In this document: positions 7,609 to 14,354 of the stretch, piece by piece
How positions within the stretch are numbered: the first letter of the stretch is position 1
Layout: each line of letters begins with the position of its first letter
Assembly: GCA_904419095.1 (NCBI GenBank)
Contig: CAJFQT010000023.1
Span: forward strand, 1 to 15,106
Direction: 5' to 3'
Origin: an uncultured Clostridia bacterium
Lineage (GTDB): Bacteria; Bacillota; Clostridia; TANB77; CAG-508
Length of the DNA: 15,106 bases
Position numbers and translations under genes: made by a program
Notes under the pieces: generated by a model
What the model was told of the DNA's origin: nothing
What the model saw: the letters and a program-made list of their open reading frames with translations, nothing else
Database searches by the model: none

Positions 7609-8265
7609 TTATTTTGCTCTTGCCTTTATTATAATTCTTTTTTGTGAATCGCTTGTACACGTTATTAAGGTTAGTTCGATTTTTCCGTCTGTTTCTTGTG
7701 ATAAACAATTCACATCTTTGGGATTTACTATTTCTTTATTATAAATACAATATTCCATTGTTCCATTAAATTTATCTGTTAAAAATATTGTATCACCTAT
7801 TTCTAATTTCTTTAAATTATGAAACATATTTTCAACTACATAATTGTGTCCTGCAATACAAAAATTTCCTATTTCATTTGGTAGTCCTTTATAAAACTTA
7901 GTTACAGATAACTTTAAATTAGCTTCAGAATAGTCTCGTAGTACATCTGTATTTAAATTAATCTTAGGAATTTCTAACTTGGCTATTACTGGTAATCCTT
8001 TATAATAAGAAATTACATAATCATCTTCTGTTTTCAGATTATTTATCTCATTTTTATTTTCTTTTTTATCATTTTCTTTTTCTCCATTATCTACTTCTAA
8101 TTCTGAATTATTAACAGATGTTTTTTGAATAACTATATTATTTACATTATTGTCCTTATATAAAATTATAAAAATAAAATATATAAGAAATGCGATAATT
8201 ATCAAAATTATTAGTAAATATATTTTTTTAAATTCATACTTATAATTTTTATCTTTTTTTATCAT
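7609..8265 (-). CDS. Sortase transpeptidase (class D-like)
   Basis: A 218-residue membrane-anchored cysteine transpeptidase. A lysine-rich start is followed by one membrane helix (residues about 15-36), a charged Asn/Glu/Lys linker to about residue 82, and the sortase barrel: LEIPKINL at 97-104, His140 in CIAGHNY, Cys203 in TLITC and Arg210 in QKRIII form the catalytic triad. It should cleave an LPXTG-type signal and join the protein to the cell wall. The gene before it encodes just such a substrate. ATG 8263-8265 has no good ribosome site, and the upstream gene, read in the frameshifted frame, ends at 8249, overlapping this start by 17 bases, so translation is probably coupled to ribosomes that have shifted. 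Class assignment is tentative. Confidence 0.93.
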   Translation of the reverse strand: MIKKDKNYKYEFKKIYLLIILIIIAFLIYFIFIILYKDNNVNNIVIQKTSVNNSELEVDNGEKENDKKENKNEINNLKTEDDYVISYYKGLPVIAKLEIPKINLNTDVLRDYSEANLKLSVTKFYKGLPNEIGNFCIAGHNYVVENMFHNLKKLEIGDTIFLTDKFNGTMEYCIYNKEIVNPKDVNCLSQETDGKIELTLITCTSDSQKRIIIKARAK

Positions 8266-9335
8266 TTACTTTGTTTTGATAATTTTTTATCAAAAATACA
8301 ACTATACTAATAACTAAGATAACAGTACCAAATATAGCATAATAATTATACCCTGTTCTTGGTAATTCTGTTGGAAGTTGTTCTTTATTTTGATTATCAG
8401 TTACATTTGTATTATCATTTGAAGGTGTTTCACTTGGTGTTTCTGTTGGTTTTCCGGGTTATTTCTCCATTATTTGTATTGCCTGATGATGTATTTTTAT
8501 CTTCTACATTTATTGTAAAACTATTTGTTGCTATTACAGTATCTGAATTGTCTCTATCTATCAATTTAAAAGTTACCGTATATTGCCCAACTGTATCAAA
8601 AATTCCTCGTAAGTTCAAAACTTGATTCACTTGACCACCTATTTTATATCCTGATGCATCTCCCCATCCATTATCTATTAAATCATGTTCTAATTGTTGT
8701 TCATCTGTACCAATTAGCTGAATATTTCCATTATTCGGTGTAGTAGCTTCTGCTAAAATTCTAGCATGATCATAAAATCTTCCAAGTGTAGATGATAAAG
8801 TTAATTTAAAATCTTTTTCTTCATTAACTATTGGATTTCCATTATATTCAAAGCTAAATTTATAATCTTCATATTTTGGTTCTACTACTATATTTTTCTT
8901 AATTGGAACTAATATATCATCATATTGTATTGATGCATCTGGATTTGCTAATCCCTCTGCTGTTATTGATAAATCTGTTGGATTTGAAGTCTGTAATCCT
9001 TCTTTTGCCCTAAATTTTACACTCATCGTATCTTTTGGATTAGTTCCTCCTGTACTGTCATAAAAAACTATTCTAACTTTACTACCATTATCATTTGCTG
9101 TTCCACCATCAGTTGATACATATTCTAATAAATTATTATCATAATTAATATCAAATGTATATGAACCTAAAGGTGTTCCAAAATTAATATTTAAACTTAC
9201 TTCTGTTCCTGGATTTACTATTTCTTTATTTGTATTTATAGAAATTGCATTAAGTGATGCTGCATTTGATTTAATCGCTATAGATACCATTAAAAGAAAA
9301 GACATAACAAAAATTGTTTTTATTGCTTTTTTCAC
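8249..9335 (-). CDS. Cohesin-domain cell-wall protein with LPRTG signal, needs +1 frameshift at CGG
   Basis: Secreted surface protein. The start is GTG 9333-9335, with AAAGGAGG eight bases upstream; an ATG 22 codons earlier has no such site. A signal peptide (VKKAIKTIFVMSFLLMV to about residue 26) is followed by a cohesin-like domain (about residues 27-140; NPGTEVSLNINFG, SYTFDINYDNNLLEYVS) and a second beta-rich domain with GQYTVTFKLIDRD near residue 265. The frame ends at 8430 without any anchor. One base after CGG (8454-8456) the +1 frame reads a Thr/Pro/Glu linker, LPTELPRTG, a 20-residue hydrophobic helix and a basic tail, ending at 8249: a complete wall-sorting signal. The joined product is 361 residues (294 plus 67). 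The zero-frame product would be secreted free. Confidence 0.88.
8453..8456 (-). other. +1 recoding site in the LPRTG protein (CGG A, then AAA)
   Basis: On the coding strand ATA ACC CGG AAA ACC in the first frame becomes ACC CGG A AAA CCA in the second. This is the only in-frame CGG of the gene. The zero frame continues eight more codons to TGA (end at 8430). A GGAG lies about ten bases upstream and could help pausing, but the other two sites lack one. The shift is inferred because the sorting signal fits the upstream gene and adjacent sortase and has no start of its own. Confidence 0.8.
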
Positions 9336-9513
9336 TTTATATTTCCTCCTTTTTTGAATTCTTATTTTTATTATGTCTTTTTTTTGTATTTTTATTTCCA
9401 TTATTTTTTACAATTTTGACATTTTTTTCAAATTTTTTCTTATACAACAAAAAAAGAAGAAATCAATTTTTCAAAATTTCTTCTTTTTATTATTTTTTAA
9501 TTAATAAAATTTA
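9336..9513. other. Intergenic leader of the LPRTG protein gene
   Basis: No gene seen. It contains the AAAGGAGG ribosome site (about 9343-9350) of the LPRTG protein and the terminator of the gene upstream. I could not identify a convincing promoter for the LPRTG gene in this very A/T-rich stretch. Confidence 0.5.
9444..9488 (-). terminator. Terminator after the DUF308 gene
   Basis: A perfect 13-base inverted repeat (9451-9463 with 9476-9488; AAAAAGAAGAAAT pairing with ATTTCTTCTTTTT) and a 12-base loop, followed on the minus strand by Ts. The T-rich arms make it potentially bidirectional, but only the minus-strand gene needs it. Confidence 0.8.
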
Positions 9514-10050
9514 TTAGTCATCTAAATAATTTTTTACTTTTTTTATAAAAACTGCTCTTGTTATTAAATCAAGAATTGCATAAATCAAAATTATAACTCC
9601 AACAATTTGTAATGCTAAAGTATCACTTACTAAAACTACAATACCTGCTATAATCATTAACATAGCAAATACTACTGTAAGTGTCCATAACCCTGATTTA
9701 ACTTCTTTCCAAACTAATGATGTTTGGAAATTTCTAATTCCAGAAGCTATTATCCAAATTCCAAGAATTATTCTAAATATTCCAGAAATTATATCTGAAC
9801 AGAATAATACAATAACTCCAAAAATAACAGAAATTAGTGCCATTGTTAATAGATAGTCTTCTTTGTCTTTTGATGTAAAATAATCTACTATTTTTAAGAA
9901 ACCTATTATAATAAATACAGCTCCTAACAATATTGAAATTACTGACATCATTTCTAATGGTTTTACTATTAATAATAATCCGAATAATACAAATACCATT
10001 GAAACTACCATATCAACCCAACTTGATCTTTTTAAGAATTTTTCGAACAT
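9514..10050 (-). CDS. DUF308/HdeD-like integral membrane protein
   Basis: A 178-residue membrane protein with six hydrophobic helices arranged as three similar pairs (VSMVFVLFGLLLIVKPLE, SILLGAVFIIIGFLKIVDY and the later GIFRIILGIWIIASGIRN stretch). The repeated GxxxIxxGhxxh pattern is typical of the DUF308 family that includes acid-resistance protein HdeD; the molecular function of Gram-positive members is not known to me. A short cytosolic N-terminus (MFEKFLKRSSW) and a Lys-rich C-terminus KVKNYLDD flank the membrane part. It has its own promoter and terminator. The TetR gene lies upstream on the same strand and could regulate it, which is inference only. Confidence 0.85.
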   Translation of the reverse strand: MFEKFLKRSSWVDMVVSMVFVLFGLLLIVKPLEMMSVISILLGAVFIIIGFLKIVDYFTSKDKEDYLLTMALISVIFGVIVLFCSDIISGIFRIILGIWIIASGIRNFQTSLVWKEVKSGLWTLTVVFAMLMIIAGIVVLVSDTLALQIVGVIILIYAILDLITRAVFIKKVKNYLDD

Positions 10051-10089
10051 GTTTATCTCCTCTCTTTCTTTAGTGTTTTTTACAGTAGT

Positions 10090-10118
10090 ATAATATCATA
10101 TTTTAAAAAAAATGTATA
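10090..10118 (-). promoter_or_regulatory. Promoter for the DUF308 gene
   Basis: Minus strand TATACA (10113-10118), 17 bases, TATTAT (10090-10095) preceded by TGA (extended -10). It is 40 bases before the ATG, which has a GAGAGGAG ribosome site. The surrounding 10051-10250 has no gene; I see no clear terminator for the TetR gene in it. Confidence 0.5.
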
Positions 10119-10250
10119 GGATTTTTTAAAAAAATTATATTTTTTTGTAAAATTTTGACTATTATTCAGACTAAATTTTGCAGTGTAATCTATAAAATTT
10201 ATTTCTATGCTAGGCTAAATTATAAGATATTTATGTACTCCTAGATTTTA

Positions 10251-10859
10251 TTATTTTTTTGCCAATCCTTCTTTTAGAAGTTCTATTTCTCTTTCTATAT
10301 CTTTTTTTCCTTGATCTTTATCTTTTAATTTTGAAATAACTTGAATTGTTTCATTTCTTACTACTATTGTCAATATTTTAATTATGTATTCAAAATCTTT
10401 TTCATCTCTTAAATTTAATTTTTGCTTGTTAACTATATTTTTATCATCCATTTTATTCTTTAAATTTTCTTTTCTTGATTCTGTTATAATACTTATATTA
10501 TCTTCTTTCAATCTCTGCAATATATTTCTACACAAGTTTAAATCTTCTTGTTTTTCATTTTGCTGAACTACATGTATATAAAGATCTATCATTGCTTGAA
10601 AAATATCTCCATTGTTTTTTTCTAAAATCTTTTTCATTTCTTTTTTTTCGGTTTCAATGAAATTTTCTATAGTATATTTTATTGCATCTTCTTTATCCTC
10701 AAAATATTGATAAAAACTTCCTCTTGGTATTTGTGCATCTTCTATTATTCTACTTATAGAAGCATTTGAAAAAGATGTTCTACTAAACTCTTTTTTTATA
10801 GCATTATCTATCTTCTCTCTTTTTTCTTTATTTAAATTATAAAAAGTAGCTTTTGGCAT
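10251..10859 (-). CDS. TetR/AcrR-family transcriptional regulator
   Basis: A 202-residue repressor-type protein. Residues about 10-56 form the TetR helix-turn-helix domain: IDNAIKKEFSRTSFSNASIS then RIIEDAQIPRGSFYQYFEDKEDAI, with the characteristic (G)xFYxYFxxKE recognition-helix end. The remaining 140 residues are helical, polar and unlike any ligand-binding domain I can name, so the inducer is unknown. The target may be itself or the downstream DUF308 gene. The start is ATG 10857-10859 after a GGATGGTGG stretch. The gene follows the L32 gene, separated by a terminator. Confidence 0.92.
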   Translation of the reverse strand: MPKATFYNLNKEKREKIDNAIKKEFSRTSFSNASISRIIEDAQIPRGSFYQYFEDKEDAIKYTIENFIETEKKEMKKILEKNNGDIFQAMIDLYIHVVQQNEKQEDLNLCRNILQRLKEDNISIITESRKENLKNKMDDKNIVNKQKLNLRDEKDFEYIIKILTIVVRNETIQVISKLKDKDQGKKDIEREIELLKEGLAKK

Positions 10860-10890
10860 TTAATACCACCATCCTTTTTCCTCATAATAG

Positions 10891-10917
10891 CAAAAAATAG
10901 CACTTCTACAAGTACTA
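10891..10917 (-). terminator. Terminator after rpmF
   Basis: Eight-base stem with a four-base loop (arms 10910-10917 and 10898-10905; TAGTACTT, loop GTAG, AAGTGCTA with one G-U pair) followed on the minus strand by TTTTTTG. Confidence 0.8.
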
Positions 10918-10928
10918 CTTTCGTAAAT

Positions 10929-11120
10929 TTATGCATTTTCAGTTTCTTTTTTTGCTACTACTTGTTTTCCATCATAATATCCACAATTTGAGCAAACTCT
11001 ATGTGGCATTACTGGTTCATGACAATGTGGGCAAGTTGCAAATTTTGGTTCTTCCTTTTTCCATGTTGATCTTTTTGAATGTGTTCTGGCTTTTGACCAT
11101 CTTCTTTTTGGTTGTGCCAT
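10929..11120 (-). CDS. rpmF: 50S ribosomal protein L32 (zinc-ribbon form)
   Basis: A 63-residue ribosomal protein of the large subunit. MAQPKRRWSKARTHSKRST is the basic N-terminal tail, and the four cysteines of the zinc ribbon are Cys30, Cys33, Cys43 and Cys46 (CPHC and CSNC), so this is the zinc-binding form and not the Cys-less paralogue. Start ATG 11118-11120 follows GAGGAGG. It is preceded by a consensus promoter and followed by a strong terminator, so it is a single-gene transcript, possibly also read from the upstream DUF5662 gene. All arginines in its N-terminal tail that I read are AGA. Confidence 0.98.
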   Translation of the reverse strand: MAQPKRRWSKARTHSKRSTWKKEEPKFATCPHCHEPVMPHRVCSNCGYYDGKQVVAKKETENA

Positions 11121-11189
11121 TGTTATCCCTCCTCGCTTTTTATGTGTGTGTATTTTTATTTATTTTTTCACATTTAATATCACTATAAG

Positions 11190-11218
11190 ATTATACATAT
11201 TTTTTCAAATTTTGTCAA
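11190..11218 (-). promoter_or_regulatory. Perfect-consensus promoter for rpmF
   Basis: Minus strand TTGACA (11213-11218), exactly 17 bases, TATAAT (11190-11195): both boxes match the sigma-A consensus fully. The TGA of the -35 box is also the stop codon (11215-11217) of the upstream DUF5662 gene. Confidence 0.9.
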
Positions 11219-11760
11219 CTGTTGGTACAATATTTTTTGTATAATTCTGTTAAGTTTTTCTTATTTAAGACTTCATCTATACCTTTTTCACTTACTTGTG
11301 TCAAAAAATCTGTAACTAAATTTTCTAATTTTGGGTTTATCATTATTTTCTCTTTTTCTCTTTGCCAATATTCTAATTCATATTCTTTTGTCCATTTTTT
11401 TCCTTCATAAACTATTCCAGCTGCTAATTTATCGCAAAGCATCTCCACTGTACATTTATATGGCATTATTGGTGTTTTTTCTGGTGCAGATAAATCTATC
11501 CAATATTCTGAATGATGCTTATTTCTTCCTTTATGATGCAACCACGCTTCTGAATACCCTTTATCTTTTTTTGCTTCAACTATTGGTGAATGTGTTCCTT
11601 GATAATATTTTACACTTTCGAAAAACTCTGTTGGCGAATATTTAGATAAATCATGTAGCAGACCTCTCCATGGTATTCCTGCTTTACAACATAATTTAAA
11701 TACGACCCACTTATGTTTAGTAATCAATTTAAAATGTTTAAATATATTTTTTAATTTCAT
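11215..11760 (-). CDS. DUF5662 family protein
   Basis: A 181-residue soluble protein of unknown function. It carries the conserved motifs of the family I know as DUF5662: an N-terminal HFKLITKHKWVVFKLCCKAG helix, then LLHDLSKYSPTEF (about residues 35-47) and the histidine-rich AWLHHKGRNKHHSEYW (about 93-108). The histidine and aspartate pattern suggests a metal-binding HD-like fold; that is inference. Start ATG 11758-11760 follows AGAGG. It is transcribed away from asnB across a 174-base shared gap and has no terminator before the rpmF promoter. Confidence 0.85.
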   Translation of the reverse strand: MKLKNIFKHFKLITKHKWVVFKLCCKAGIPWRGLLHDLSKYSPTEFFESVKYYQGTHSPIVEAKKDKGYSEAWLHHKGRNKHHSEYWIDLSAPEKTPIMPYKCTVEMLCDKLAAGIVYEGKKWTKEYELEYWQREKEKIMINPKLENLVTDFLTQVSEKGIDEVLNKKNLTELYKKYCTNS

Positions 11761-11934
11761 TTAAAACCTCTTTCTGTTTTTATTATATTAATTTAATATT
11801 TGATATCTTTAATACTATTTATATTTATCATAAGTTTATATATTTCTTTTTTACGAGATTAGAATATCACAACTTTTTTATAAAATCAATAAATTTTTAT
11901 CGTTTATTAGCATATACTTAATAGAGGTGATTTT
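11761..11934. promoter_or_regulatory. Divergent intergenic region between DUF5662 gene and asnB
   Basis: No gene seen. It should hold both promoters. A TATAAT lies on the minus strand at 11783-11788 and AT-rich -10-like boxes occur on the plus strand (TATACT just before the asnB ribosome site), but neither has a convincing -35 partner. The asnB ribosome site is GAGGTGA at about 11924-11930. Confidence 0.35.
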
Positions 11935-13786
11935 ATGTGTGGCTTTGTTGGTTTTTCAAATTTTAAAAGAAATTTGTCAAATTCCGATAAAATATTAATA
12001 GATATGAATAAAACTATGAAAAGGCGTGGCCCTGACGAAGAAGGTTATTACAAAAATAATCACATTGCAATGGCTCATAGAAGATTAATTGTTATTGATC
12101 CTGAAGGTGGTAAACAACCATATTTAGAAAAAACTTCTTTGGGAGAATTTTGTATTTGTTATAATGGCCAAATATATAATACAAGTGAATTAAAAGAAGT
12201 TTTACTAAAAAATGGATTCACAATAGATACTCATTCTGATACAGAGATACTTTTAAAAAGCTTTATATACTATGGATATGATGTTGTTAATCATTTAAAT
12301 GGAATTTATGCTTTTGCAATATGGAATTCTGCTAAGCAGGAACTTTTTATGGCTAGAGACCATTTTGGTGTAAAACCATTTTTTTATACTTTTAAAGATG
12401 ACACATTTATTTTTGCTTCAGAAATAAAAGGTATTTTTGCTTTTCCTGGAATTGAAAAAGTTATTGATAAACAAGGAATTTGTGAACTTTTTGGTATTGG
12501 TCCTAGCCATACTCCTGGTACTACTGTTTTTAAAAATATTTTTGAGCTCAAACCTGCCCACTTTGCTATTTTCAATTCTGAGGGACTAAAAATTAAGAGA
12601 TATTGGAAATTACACTCTGAAGTTCATAAAGATGATTTTGAAACCACTTGTGAAAAACTTAAATTTCTATTGAATGATGCTATTACAAGGCAACTTGTTT
12701 CAGACGTTCCTCTTTGTACTTTTCTATCTGGCGGATTAGATTCTAGTATTATCACGAAGTTTGCATCTGATTATTGTAAAATACAAGAATTACCACCTTT
12801 AGATACTTATTCTATTGATTATGTAGATAATGATAAAAATTTCGTTAAAAGCGATTTTCAGCCTAATTCTGATAATTATTATATCAATTTGATGACTAAA
12901 GATTTGCATACTAATCATCATAATATTGTTATAGATACTCCTGAACTTAGTAAATATTTGGAAGATGCAATGATTGCAAGAGATACTCCTGGTATGGCTG
13001 ATATTGATTCTTCTTTACTATTATTTTGCAAAGAAGTTAAAAATAAAGGTGTTACTGTTAGTTTAACTGGTGAATGTGCTGATGAAATCTTTGGAGGATA
13101 TCCATGGTTTTTTAGAGAAGATAGTTTAAGAAGCGGTACTTTTCCTTGGTCTATTGCAATTTCTGAGCGACAAGAATTGTTAAATGAAGATATTTCGAAA
13201 AAAGTAGATTTAAAAGAATATATTGATTATAGATATTTTGAAAGTTTAAATGAAGTTGAAATTTTAGATAGTGACTCAAATGAAACTGCAGAAAAAAGAA
13301 AAATTTCTCATTTAACTTTAAATTGGTTTATGCAAACACTTTTAGACCGTTCAGATAGAATGGCAATGTATAGTGGATTTGAACTTAGAGTTCCTTTCTG
13401 TGATTATAGATTAGCTGAATATGTATGGAATATTCCTTGGGAAATGAAAGCTTTAAATGGAAGAGAAAAAGGTTTACTTAGATACATTTGTAAAGATTTC
13501 TTACCTGATGAAATTGTTGACAGAAAAAAATCCCCTTATCCTAAAACTCACAACCCTAATTATTTGGCTAAAGTTAAAGGCATGCTTTCTAATATTATGA
13601 AAGATAAAAATGCTCCTATAAATAGTTTGCTTAATAGAAATTATATTTTAAATATTTTGGAAACTGATGGAACTGCTTTTAAAATACCTTGGTTTGGTCA
13701 ACTTATGACCCGGGCCTCAGCTTATGGCTTATTTGTGTCAGGTAAATATGTGGCTTGAAAAGTATGAACCAAAGATTGAAATTTAA
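11935..13786 (+). CDS. asnB: Glutamine-hydrolysing asparagine synthetase, C-terminus needs +1 frameshift at CGG
   Basis: Makes asparagine from aspartate, ATP and glutamine. The N-terminal class II amidotransferase domain has Cys2 as nucleophile (MCGFVGFSN), RGPDEEGYY at 31-39, HRRLIVID at 48-55, YNGQIYN at 76-82 and SDTE at 101-104. The synthetase domain has the pyrophosphate loop SGGLDSS at 265-271 and the later GECADEIFGGYPW. The first frame continues to 13758 and ends in an unlikely ASAYGLFVSGKYVA. One base after CGG codon 593 (13711-13713) the +1 frame reads PQLMAYLCQVNMWLEKYE and stops at 13786; that tail (QVNxWLEKY) is the family C-terminus. The joined product is 616 residues. The ATG follows GAGGTGA, and a terminator begins seven bases after the shifted stop. 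CGA codon 13168-13170 is read without a shift. Confidence 0.95.
13711..13714 (+). other. +1 recoding site in asnB (CGG G, then CCT)
   Basis: ATG ACC CGG GCC TCA in the first frame becomes ACC CGG G CCT CAG in the second. It is the only in-frame CGG of asnB; two out-of-frame CGG triplets (from 12732 and 13134) leave the frame intact. The zero-frame stop lies 45 bases downstream, so both products would be near full length and differ only in the last 14 or 23 residues. Confidence 0.85.
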
Positions 13787-13793
13787 TATGTTT

Positions 13794-13820
13794 TGAGGTC
13801 GCAATGCGACCTCACTTTTG
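13794..13820 (+). terminator. Terminator after asnB
   Basis: Perfect nine-base stem TGAGGTCGC, loop AAT, GCGACCTCA (13794-13802 with 13806-13814), followed by CTTTTGG. The stem is strong and GC-rich for this genome; the T-run is short. Confidence 0.7.
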
Positions 13821-13826
13821 GAATAA

Positions 13827-13934
13827 TTAAATTACTTTATCCCAGGGGATAAATATCATGGCTAATCCTAATCCCATAAGTATCAATGCTTTATCTTCTT
13901 CATGCTTGTATGCTACCATATGCAAATAGCACAT
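13827..13934 (-). CDS. Possible small membrane peptide (weak)
   Basis: A 35-codon open frame from ATG 13932-13934 (a second ATG lies at 13917-13919) reading MCYLHMVAYKHEEDKALIL then a glycine-rich hydrophobic helix ending in IFIPWDKVI. The charged segment followed by one membrane helix and a short tail is protein-like, but neither start has a ribosome site. It may be the 3' end of a lost gene or chance. An eight-base palindrome with a two-base centre, TTTATCCC AG GGGATAAA (13836-13853), lies over its end. I do not recognise it. Confidence 0.2.
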   Translation of the reverse strand: MCYLHMVAYKHEEDKALILMGLGLAMIFIPWDKVI

Positions 13935-14156
13935 TTTTATATATATTTAATATTTTTTGACATTTATAATTCCACTTACACAAAAATAATATATATCTTA
14001 TCAAAAAAGCATAAATCAAGTTCTATACTTTTTTAAATAGATAATTGCATTTCTTATCTTTTAGTAAATTTATACTGTTAAATTTTCGTATTTTCATTAA
14101 ATTTTATACATTACAGTTTTTGAATAATCCTTACGTCCTCTAGCAGAATTAATATG

Positions 14157-14245
14157 TGTTTTTTCTGACAGCCAACGACTCGGGTCTCAACTTATGTCAT
14201 ACATTTGCAGGTTAATATGTAACTCGAAAAATATCAAAGTAAAGT
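14157..14245 (+). pseudogene. Relic of a second asnB 3' end
   Basis: The DNA from about 14157 aligns with the last 80 bases of asnB. GACTCGGGTCTCAACTTATG (14177-14196) matches asnB GACCCGGGCCTCAGCTTATG at 17 of 20 positions, and CAGGTTAATATGTAACTCG further on matches CAGGTAAATATGTGGCTTG. Read as asnB would be, it gives S-Q-L-M, then after one lost base QVNM, a stop where Trp stood, and LEKYQ. So it is a decayed copy of the C-terminus of a related gene. The CGGG of the recoding site is kept (14181-14184). No further upstream coding similarity is visible; it may be a duplication or recombination scar. Confidence 0.7.
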
Positions 14246-14275
14246 GGGGTATAGAAAATACTTACACGTTTACAA

Positions 14276-14317
14276 ATAAACTGAACCAAAGAGTTAAGTA
14301 CTTTTAGTTCAGTTTAT
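14276..14317. repeat. Eleven-base inverted repeat
   Basis: ATAAACTGAAC (14276-14286) pairs with GTTCAGTTTAT (14307-14317) around a 20-base loop in which AAAG and CTTT can also pair. It stands 38 bases beyond the stop of the minus-strand gene at 14355 and may end that transcript, although no T-run follows on that strand. Apart from this and the items above, 13787-14354 shows no gene. Confidence 0.45.
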
Positions 14318-14354
14318 CTTAAACGCTCTTATTTATTTACATTTTAACTATCTT

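Noticed and set aside
9333..9401. ATG at 9399-9401 as the start of the LPRTG protein
   Set aside because: No ribosome site, and the AAAGGAGG inside the extension points to the GTG at 9333-9335, which places the signal peptide directly at the N-terminus.
12384..12575. Minus-strand open frame inside asnB, and similar overlapping frames elsewhere
   Set aside because: They lie opposite well-supported genes, lack ribosome sites and have no family-like sequence.
4234..13714. The three frame breaks as random sequencing or assembly errors, or a methylation-linked base-calling artefact at YCGG
   Set aside because: All three coincide with in-frame CGG, while equivalent YCGG motifs out of frame (for example near 1936, 5708, 9982 and, on the plus strand, 3864 and 5271) leave genes intact. 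An artefact would not know the reading frame. Raw reads are still needed to exclude it fully.
4234..13714. Simple reassignment of CGG to another amino acid
   Set aside because: A triplet reassignment changes the residue but not the frame; all three genes need one extra base to be skipped.
13858..13929. A 23-codon plus-strand frame with GGGGAT upstream
   Set aside because: Short, with no recognisable features; the opposite strand looks more protein-like and neither is well supported.
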